Assembly (NCBI RefSeq): GCF_008704855.1
Contig: NZ_CP023691.1
Span: forward strand, 2,294,001 to 2,358,000
Length of the DNA: 64,000 nt
Direction: 5' to 3'
Source of the DNA: Streptomyces platensis
GTDB lineage: Bacteria > Actinomycetota > Actinomycetes > Streptomycetales > Streptomycetaceae
Below are positions 58,398 through 64,000 of the stretch, piece by piece. The first letter of the stretch is position 1. Each line of letters opens with the position of its first letter. The notes beneath the pieces were generated by a model. That model was not told the origin of the DNA, did no database searches, and worked only from the letters and a program-made list of their open reading frames with translations. Both the position numbers and the translations under genes were made by a program.

Positions 58398-58892
58398 TTG
58401 GCGAAGAAGTCCAAGAAGTCCGTCGGCACCCCGGCGACCGTCGCCCTCACCGCGGCCGGCGTCCCGTTCACCACGCACTCCTACGAGCACGACCCGGCCG
58501 CCCCGTCGTACGGCGAGGAGGCCGCCGAGGCGCTCGGTGTCGCGCCGGACCAGGTGTTCAAGACCCTGCTGGCGGACGTCGACGGCACCCTGACGGTCGC
58601 CGTGGTCCCGGTGTCGGGGTCGCTGGACCTCAAGGCGCTGGCGGCCGCGGTGGGCGGCAAGCGGGCCACGATGGCCGATCCGGCGGCGGCCGAGCGCAGC
58701 ACCGGCTATGTCCGCGGCGGCATCTCGCCGCTGGGGCAGCGCAAGCAGCTGCGCACGGTCGTGGACGCCTCGGCCGAGGGCCGGCCGACGGTCTGTGTCT
58801 CGGCCGGACGGCGCGGGCTGGAGGTCGAACTGGCTCCTGAGGACCTGGTGGCGCTCACGGGGGCGCACCTCGCGCCGATCGCCCGCGGCTGA
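58398..58892 (+). CDS. ybaK: YbaK/EbsC-type Cys-tRNA(Pro) deacylase
   Basis: A 164-residue trans-editing enzyme that hydrolyses cysteine mischarged on tRNA-Pro. GTPATVALTAAGVPFTTHSYEH, GEEAAEALGVAPDQVFKTLL, RSTGYVRGGISPLGQRK and CVSAGRRGLEVELAPEDL are family signatures. It starts at a TTG with GAGG about ten bases upstream; the next residues AKKSKKS are basic. Probably co-transcribed with the Lon-domain gene. Confidence 0.93.
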   Translation: MAKKSKKSVGTPATVALTAAGVPFTTHSYEHDPAAPSYGEEAAEALGVAPDQVFKTLLADVDGTLTVAVVPVSGSLDLKALAAAVGGKRATMADPAAAERSTGYVRGGISPLGQRKQLRTVVDASAEGRPTVCVSAGRRGLEVELAPEDLVALTGAHLAPIARG

Positions 58893-58943
58893 ACGCGGCG
58901 CGGGGCGGCCGGTGGACCGGCCGCCCCGTGCGTTCCGCGTTGC

Positions 58944-59768
58944 TCAGCCCTCGGCGGGCGGCTTCCGGTCGTGGTGCTCCCGCAGCCGGTCCGGGACCTC
59001 CTGCTGCGGTGTCTCCTGAGCCAGTGGTGCCTGCTGGGCCTGCGGGGTCTCCCGGTCCTGCGGTGCCTGCTGGGCGTGCTGCCCCTGGAGCCAGTACGGC
59101 GCCTCCGGCATCGGGTCGCGCGGTCCGAACAGCGCGGACAGCACCAGCTGGGTGACCATCGCCCCCATCGGCCACGCCAGCAGGGCGCCCTTGGCCTGCA
59201 ACCGCAGCGGGCCGTCGAAGACCACACCGGGGCCGACCTGCTTGGCGTGGGCCACCACGTCCGGGGTGGGGCCCAGCCACATCCCCGTCATCCAGCCCAG
59301 CGTCGCGCCCAGCAGCCCGCCCACGACCAGCGCCACGACCAGCGGAATCCCGCCGCGCCGGCGGAAGAGGAAGACCACGGCGGTGGTGAGCACACCGAAC
59401 GCGAAGGCCAGCAGGAGGAAGGTGCCGTCCGCGCCGATCGACTCCTCGCCCTCGGTGTTCTTGAGGTAGACGTTGCGGGTGTCCGCGACCAGCGGGACAT
59501 GCGGCGCGAGCCAGTTCCACAGCAGGCCGAGCAGCACACCGGTCACCGCGACCAGGAGCGCGATCAGCGCACCCTCACGCAGCTCGCGGGCCAGCTCCGG
59601 GCCGCCGAGGCCACCGTGATCGGCGGCGGGCGCGGCCTCGGGGTGCCGGGGCTCTTCGGGCGGTTGGTTGTCGCGGGGCGTCAGCGGTGCGGTCACACCG
59701 TCATCGTGCCAGGTGGGGCTGGTGGGACCGGCAGCAGGACGCCCGTTCGGCGGGGTGGCACCGTTCAT
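58944..59768 (-). CDS. DUF2567 membrane protein
   Basis: A 274-residue protein with a long hydrophilic N-terminus, four membrane helices (about residues 68-87, 115-135, 142-160, 195-212) and a Gln/Pro-rich tail containing loose repeats (QAPQDRETPQ, QAPLAQETPQ). WNWLAPHVPLV after the first helix is the DUF2567 pattern. Its ATG overlaps the permease stop by four bases, so it may be an accessory of the ABC exporter. A GTG at 59697 is an alternative start. Function unknown. Confidence 0.78.
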   Translation of the reverse strand: MNGATPPNGRPAAGPTSPTWHDDGVTAPLTPRDNQPPEEPRHPEAAPAADHGGLGGPELARELREGALIALLVAVTGVLLGLLWNWLAPHVPLVADTRNVYLKNTEGEESIGADGTFLLLAFAFGVLTTAVVFLFRRRGGIPLVVALVVGGLLGATLGWMTGMWLGPTPDVVAHAKQVGPGVVFDGPLRLQAKGALLAWPMGAMVTQLVLSALFGPRDPMPEAPYWLQGQHAQQAPQDRETPQAQQAPLAQETPQQEVPDRLREHHDRKPPAEG

Positions 59769-60589
59769 CGGGTCGCCGCCCGGCGGTAGGCCCAGGTGGC
59801 GACGGCCAGCGACAGCACCCCGACGGCCGCGCAGACGCCCAGGTCGGCGCCGACCGCGACCCAGTCCGGGTGCGGGTCAAAGCTGCGTGCCAGCGCCTCC
59901 ACGCCATACGTCGACGGCAGCAGATCACGGGCCCAGCCGATCACCCCGGGCATCCGCTCGGCCGGCAGGACGCCCAGCAGCAGCGCCGCCGACATCCCCA
60001 ACTGGCCGCAGAGGGTGGCGAGTTCCTGGCGCGGGGCGAGCAGGCCGAGGGCCGCGCCGAGACCGGCCAGCGCCGCCCCGGCGAGCGGGAGCACCGCGGC
60101 CAGCACCCACAGATGGGACATCGGCAGCTGGAAGAGCACACAGCCGGTGACCGCGGTGACCACCGTCCCCGGCACGGTGAACGAGGCGTACGCCGCGGCG
60201 GCACCGAGCACCACGGCGGCCGGCGGCACCGGCAGCGTGGCGTAGTGGTCGAGCCCGCCGCCGGCCCGCAGCTGGCCGAAGTACTGGGCGAGGAGGTTGA
60301 GCGCCACGAAGGCGACGACCAGCACGCTGGAGCCGGACACCACCGACCGCGCCGGTTCGCCGCCGTCGACCACCCCGCGCAGCAGAACCATGATCCCGAT
60401 GGACTGGAAGGTGGCGACGAACAGCAGCGGGATCCGTGCGACCCGGGCCCGGGAGAGCTGGGCTCGGTAGACGGCGACCAGCGCGGGCACCAGACGGGCG
60501 GACGGCGCCAGCGGCGCGGCCGCCTCCTCGTCTCGTACCCCGGTGGCCGGGGCCGCCCCGGCCACCGCCTGCACGGGAACCACACTCAC
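59765..60589 (-). CDS. ABC transporter permease (ABC-2 type)
   Basis: A 274-residue integral membrane protein with six hydrophobic segments after a ~50-residue N-terminal region (LVPALVAVYRAQLSRARVAR precedes the first helix). A C-terminal LPSTYGVEALARSF is typical of ABC-2 exporter permeases. It pairs with the ATPase gene 64 bp upstream. GTG at 60589 is used; 60583 is possible. The substrate is unknown; DrrB-like drug or lipid exporters are the nearest recognised types. Confidence 0.85.
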   Translation of the reverse strand: MSVVPVQAVAGAAPATGVRDEEAAAPLAPSARLVPALVAVYRAQLSRARVARIPLLFVATFQSIGIMVLLRGVVDGGEPARSVVSGSSVLVVAFVALNLLAQYFGQLRAGGGLDHYATLPVPPAAVVLGAAAAYASFTVPGTVVTAVTGCVLFQLPMSHLWVLAAVLPLAGAALAGLGAALGLLAPRQELATLCGQLGMSAALLLGVLPAERMPGVIGWARDLLPSTYGVEALARSFDPHPDWVAVGADLGVCAAVGVLSLAVATWAYRRAATR

Positions 60590-60653
60590 GCTGTCATCAC
60601 GCCTTCCTCGCTGCCCCCGTGGTCGTGCATACGTCCGCCGGACCGGTCCCCGT

Positions 60654-61664
60654 TCATGCCTTGACCAGCCCCTCGGCACGGCCGCCGAGGGCCAGGTAGA
60701 CATCTTCCAGGCTCGGCGTGGCAAGGGTGAAGTCGTCGAGGGCGGCGAAGGCGGGGCCCGCGGTGACGTCGGCGACGGCGGCGCGGGCCCGGTCGGCGGG
60801 CAGGCGGAGGGTCCAGCGGCGGCCGGAGACGTGCGCGGCGGCCTCCAGGGCGGCGACCTCGGGCACGTCCAGCGGCGGGCGGTCGCGCCACACCAGCTCC
60901 AGCCGCACCTCGTCGCTCACCATTTCCTTCAGTCCGCCGGGCGTGTCACAGGCGATGACCCGGCCGCGGTCGATCACCGCGACCCGGTCGAGCACGCTCT
61001 CGGCCTCCAGGACGTTATGCGTCACCAGCACCACCGTGACACCGCGCTCGGCCCGCCGCCGGTCCACCGCGGCCCATACGGCGCGCCGCGCGACCGGGTC
61101 CATCCCGGTGGTCGGCTCGTCCAGCACCAGCAGCGGCCGCTCGCCGATCAGCGCGGTGGCGAAGCAGGCCAGCCGGCGCTGCCCGCCGGAGAGCTTCTTC
61201 AGGGCCCGTCCGGTGAGGTCCGCGAGGCCCAGCTCGTCGATCACCGCGTCCCGCTCGGCGCGCGCCTCGCGGGCCCCGAGCCCGCGCAGCCGGCCGGTGG
61301 TCTCCACGGCCAGCGCCACGGTCATCTCGTCCAGGGCGGTGGATTCCTGCCCCAGGTAGCCGAGCAGCCGGGCGGCCCGCTCCGGGTGGCGCACCAGGTC
61401 GTGGCCCAGGACGGAGATCCCGCCGGAGTCGGGGCGCAGCAGTCCGGTGAGCTGGCGCACCAGGGTGGACTTCCCGGCGCCGTTGGGGCCGAGCAGCCCG
61501 AAGATCTCGCCGCGGTGGACATCGAGGGTGATGCCGTCGCTGGCGCGTACGGCGGGCGCCTGTGCCGCCCCGCGGCGTCCGCGCATCGCGGGGTATGTCT
61601 TGACCAGGTCCCGCACGGCGCACACCGGCACTCCGCGCTCCACCTGTTTTGCGCCCGTCCTCAC
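60654..61664 (-). CDS. ABC transporter ATP-binding protein (DrrA-like)
   Basis: A 336-residue ATPase: Walker A GPNGAGKST, Q-loop YLGQES, signature LSGGQRRL, Walker B PLLVLDEPTTGMDP and H-loop VTHNV. A ~100-residue C-terminal domain ends with the DrrA-type tail PSLEDVYLALGGRAEG. It powers the adjacent ABC-2 permease. GTG at 61664, eight bases after TACCCT, suggests a leaderless transcript. Confidence 0.95.
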   Translation of the reverse strand: MRTGAKQVERGVPVCAVRDLVKTYPAMRGRRGAAQAPAVRASDGITLDVHRGEIFGLLGPNGAGKSTLVRQLTGLLRPDSGGISVLGHDLVRHPERAARLLGYLGQESTALDEMTVALAVETTGRLRGLGAREARAERDAVIDELGLADLTGRALKKLSGGQRRLACFATALIGERPLLVLDEPTTGMDPVARRAVWAAVDRRRAERGVTVVLVTHNVLEAESVLDRVAVIDRGRVIACDTPGGLKEMVSDEVRLELVWRDRPPLDVPEVAALEAAAHVSGRRWTLRLPADRARAAVADVTAGPAFAALDDFTLATPSLEDVYLALGGRAEGLVKA

Positions 61665-61747
61665 GAGCTATGAGGGTACGCGTCCCCGGGCCGCCTCCGG
61701 GCCGCGGGGCTCCGGCGGGCGAGCCGGGCCCGGGGCGGCGCGGGCCG

Positions 61748-63040
61748 TCAGTCTCCGGCCGGTGCGTGCTCGGCGGCCGTCCGCAGATCGACCTCGCGCC
61801 AGAAACCGGCCCGGATCGCATAGCGGTCGTGCTCGTCGATCTGGTCGTCCTTGTGGGCGAGCAGTCCGAAGCGGGCGGCGTAGCGCAGCAGTTCACCGTC
61901 GATCCGGTGCGGGATGCGGGGGTACTCCGTGGACAGCTGCTGAAGGTGCGCGGCGTCGGAGAGCCGGTCGGTCCAGCGGCGGGCGAAGACCTGCCCGACC
62001 TCGAAGGGGTCGCCGCTGACGGCGGTGATGTCCTCCTCGCGGTCGGCCCAGCGCTGCTCGGCACTGGTGAGCTGGGCGAGGGTGGGCAGGGCCGCGGCCC
62101 CGTCCGGGTCACCGGCCGGGCCGCCGCGCTCGACCCAGCCCTTGTCGGACGACCAGCGCAGGGTGGCGCCCGCCGCGGGGGCGGGCCCGCCCGCGCCGGC
62201 CGGCTGCTGGCCCGCGGCGTGTGCCCGGCCGAGGCCGGCCAGGTCCTTGGGGGTGGGCACGACCCTGGATCCGGCGCCGGGCCCGTCGGCGGCGGCCGCT
62301 GCGCTCCCGGGACCGGCCGCCGGGTGGGAGACGCCGTTGGCGCCGTTGTGCTCATGGGTGTGCTCGGCGGCTTCCGGGCCGGCCGCGGCGGCCGCCGCGG
62401 CTGCCGCGGCCGCGGACTCGGGCAGTGGCGCGGAGAGGATCGCGGCGATCTCGGGGCGGGGTACCGGCGGCGGGGCGCAGGGGCCGCCGAGTTCCTTGGC
62501 GCGGACCGCGCGGGTGATCCAGGTGCGGTCCAGCACCCGCCGCTCATCGGCCTCGGCGACCAGGTCCTCGGACTGGTTGTAGTCGCCGTCCGCGGCCTGC
62601 ACGGCCCACAGATGGACGGCGACGCCGTGCTCCTTCGCCGACATCAGTCCGGGCAGCAGATCGCCGTCACCGGTGACCAGCACGATGTCGGAGCAGGCGC
62701 GGTTACGGGCGAGTTCGGTCAGCTCGGCGTGCATGGCGGCGTCCACGCCCTTCTGCGCCCAGCGGCCGTCGCTGCGGGTCAGGGCACCCAGCCGGACGGT
62801 GACCCGGGGCATCACCCGCAGCCTGCGGTGCTCGGGCTGCGGGACGCGGTCGGGGGCGCCGTCGAACCAGTAGATCCGCAGCAGCGGGCGTTCGGTCTCC
62901 GCCTCGGCGCGCTGGCGCAGCCCCTGGATGAGGGCGGCATGGTCGACGCTGATCCTGGAACGGGCGGGCTCTCCGGCGAGCAGACTCGCGGCGGCACCGA
63001 GCAAATATCCGGCGTCCACCAGGACGACGCAGCGATCCAC
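61748..63040 (-). CDS. NYN-domain (PIN-like) protein, putative RNase
   Basis: A 430-residue protein. The first ~165 residues form a NYN domain with conserved acidic residues in VVLVDAGYLLG, KGVDAAMHAEL and IVLVTGDGDLLPGL, which would bind Mg in an RNA-cleaving site. A low-complexity Ala/Gly/Pro linker (about 195-290, with a run of alanines) connects to a C-terminal helical domain (SAEQRWADREEDI ... WREVDLRTA) resembling OST-HTH/LOTUS-type regions. GTG at 63040 with GAGGGTGG upstream. The target RNA is unknown. Confidence 0.85.
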   Translation of the reverse strand: MDRCVVLVDAGYLLGAAASLLAGEPARSRISVDHAALIQGLRQRAEAETERPLLRIYWFDGAPDRVPQPEHRRLRVMPRVTVRLGALTRSDGRWAQKGVDAAMHAELTELARNRACSDIVLVTGDGDLLPGLMSAKEHGVAVHLWAVQAADGDYNQSEDLVAEADERRVLDRTWITRAVRAKELGGPCAPPPVPRPEIAAILSAPLPESAAAAAAAAAAAGPEAAEHTHEHNGANGVSHPAAGPGSAAAAADGPGAGSRVVPTPKDLAGLGRAHAAGQQPAGAGGPAPAAGATLRWSSDKGWVERGGPAGDPDGAAALPTLAQLTSAEQRWADREEDITAVSGDPFEVGQVFARRWTDRLSDAAHLQQLSTEYPRIPHRIDGELLRYAARFGLLAHKDDQIDEHDRYAIRAGFWREVDLRTAAEHAPAGD

Positions 63041-63316
63041 GTTCCACCCTCTTCCCTGAGGTGCTGAAAGTCCGGTCGCCCCCCGGCTCGGCCCATGGCT
63101 CGAGTGTTCTTCGGCTTTCCTTCGAGTCTGCCCGACCGTACGGGCGTTATCTGCCCGAACTCGATCATCGGCGTGGCGGATTCAGCGGGGGCGTCGTACA
63201 CGGTGCGTGATCAACCATATAACGCACGGTAATTGCCCGAAATGCAGGCGTCTGTCTGCCATGTCAGTCTGGTTCCGGCCCAGATCCCGGATTCCCCCCC
63301 TCAGGAGGCAAAGATC

Positions 63317-63490
63317 ATGGCCAAGGACAAGAAGCAGGACCGCAGTCAGCAGAAGGCATCCGCGTCCGAGCGCGGCCAGCAGGAGGCCCAGAAGGCGAGC
63401 CTGGAGGCACAGTCCCAGGCGCGGTCGCAGGCACAGGGCAGCCCGGCGGATGTGGCACGTAAGCACCAGCGGCGCTTCGGCCACAACTGA
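63317..63490 (+). CDS. Small hydrophilic protein, actinomycete-conserved
   Basis: A 57-residue highly charged, Gln/Ala/Lys-rich protein: AKDKKQDRSQQKAS at the start and PADVARKHQRRFGHN at the end. The C-terminal motif recurs in small Streptomyces proteins as I recall. An excellent ribosome site, AGGAGG, precedes the ATG. Upstream, GTGCGT-N13-ACGCAC (63203-63227) surrounds an AT-rich CATATAAC, a likely promoter. Probably disordered or nucleic-acid binding; function unknown. Confidence 0.75.
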   Translation: MAKDKKQDRSQQKASASERGQQEAQKASLEAQSQARSQAQGSPADVARKHQRRFGHN

Positions 63491-63509
63491 CCTTTGCCGC
63501 AGGGAAGTT

Positions 63510-63540
63510 GAGGGGCGCGTCCACAATGGGCGCGCCCCTC
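63510..63540. terminator. Bidirectional terminator between small protein gene and dnaE
   Basis: GAGGGGCGCG / CGCGCCCCTC, a perfect 10-bp stem with an 11-base loop, between convergent genes. Confidence 0.82.
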
Positions 63541-63564
63541 GGGGTACCGGCCGGAGCCGGCCGG

Positions 63565-64000
63565 TCAGCCCGCCAGACAGGACGGGCCGAGCAGCACCTT
63601 CAGATCGCCGAACAGCGACGGGTCGGGCGTGACCCGGTGCCGGTCCAGCCGGAGCACGGTGGTCTTGCGCGCCCCCAGGAGCTTGATCCGCACCTCCGTG
63701 GAGCCGCGGTGGCTGCTGAGCACCTCGCCGAGCTTCTCGACCATCGGCGGGGTGACCTTGACCGTCGGAATGGTGATCGTCACGGGGGCGTTGGTGCCGG
63801 CCTCCGAGAGGTCGGGGACCATCATCTCCATGGCCACCAGCCGCGGGATGTCCTCCCGCTTGTCGAGGCGGCCCTTGACGAAGACCACGGTGTCCTCGAC
63901 GAGTTGGGTGGACACCAGCTGGTAGGTCGCCGGGAAGAACATGCAGTCGATGGAGCCGGCCAGGTCCTCGACGGTGGCGATGGCCCAGGCGTTGCCCTGT
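63565..64000 (-). CDS. dnaE: DNA polymerase III alpha subunit, C-terminal end only
   Basis: The last ~145 codons of the replicative polymerase, entering from the right edge. AWAIATVEDLAGSIDCMFFP and VFVKGRLDKREDIPRLVAMEM are the OB-fold region of DnaE, and the extra C-terminal domain ends in DLKVLLGPSCLAG. The polymerase core lies outside the window. Identification is by the characteristic OB-fold sequence. Confidence 0.92.
   Translation of the reverse strand, partial: QGNAWAIATVEDLAGSIDCMFFPATYQLVSTQLVEDTVVFVKGRLDKREDIPRLVAMEMMVPDLSEAGTNAPVTITIPTVKVTPPMVEKLGEVLSSHRGSTEVRIKLLGARKTTVLRLDRHRVTPDPSLFGDLKVLLGPSCLAG

Overview
The window is high-GC (clearly above 70%) chromosomal DNA of a Streptomyces-type actinomycete. 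This rests on strong GC bias at third codon positions, frequent GTG and occasional TTG starts, many start codons placed 6-8 bases after a TAnnnT -10 box (leaderless transcripts), an S. griseus trypsin-like protease, the small trp protein TrpM, PriA in place of HisA/TrpF, and the gene order gltBD ... lgt, trp, his ... dnaE. It is a core chromosomal region with several accessory blocks. I saw no rRNA, tRNA, CRISPR array or intact insertion sequence.

Layout. 1-2246: aminopeptidase N, cut by the left edge. 2247-2873: a repeat-rich spacer with two inverted copies of a ~110-bp palindromic element. 2874-8885: a glycan module (AraC regulator, GH35 beta-galactosidase, Tat-exported GH101 endo-alpha-N-acetylgalactosaminidase). 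9031-18285: a sensor kinase, a trypsin, a zinc metallopeptidase, two small hydrolases, a lipoprotein, a PPOX/F420 enzyme, a divergent SDR/MarR pair with an obvious operator, and a divergent ArsR-like/flavin-reductase-like pair. 18409-24484: gltBD (glutamate synthase) with a candidate GlnR box in its leader, then a VIT-family membrane protein. 25868-33293: six genes, each overlapping the next by four bases: four divergent ADP-ribosylglycohydrolase-fold proteins, a class III CoA-transferase and a CitE-type CoA lyase. I regard this as the most interesting and least explained system here.

33379-42772: lgt, a DsbA-like thioredoxin protein, and the trp genes (trpA, trpB, trpM, trpC, three small membrane proteins including the Trp-associated one, trpE), all on the minus strand. 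The trpM-trpB gap has 39-bp tandem repeats and a 17-bp perfect hairpin, and the 3' end of trpE is partly duplicated. 42783-55461: histidine genes hisI, then hisF, ridA, priA, hisH, a 54-residue membrane ORF, hisB, hisC and hisD. They are split by a TIGR03085 protein, a LysR regulator, a divergent sdhCAB operon, and a three-gene nitrile hydratase/thiocyanate hydrolase-like set whose beta subunit is split in two. PriA is expected to supply the TrpF step missing from the trp genes.

55725-64000: a large beta-solenoid-like membrane protein, a long inverted repeat, a Lon-substrate-domain protein, a YbaK deacylase, a DUF2567 protein with an ABC exporter, a NYN-domain protein, a 57-residue basic protein, and the 3' end of dnaE (cut by the right edge).

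Functions come from recognisable motifs and family knowledge. No database search was run. Start codons were chosen from ribosome sites, -10 spacing or overlap with the upstream gene, and alternatives are given where they matter.
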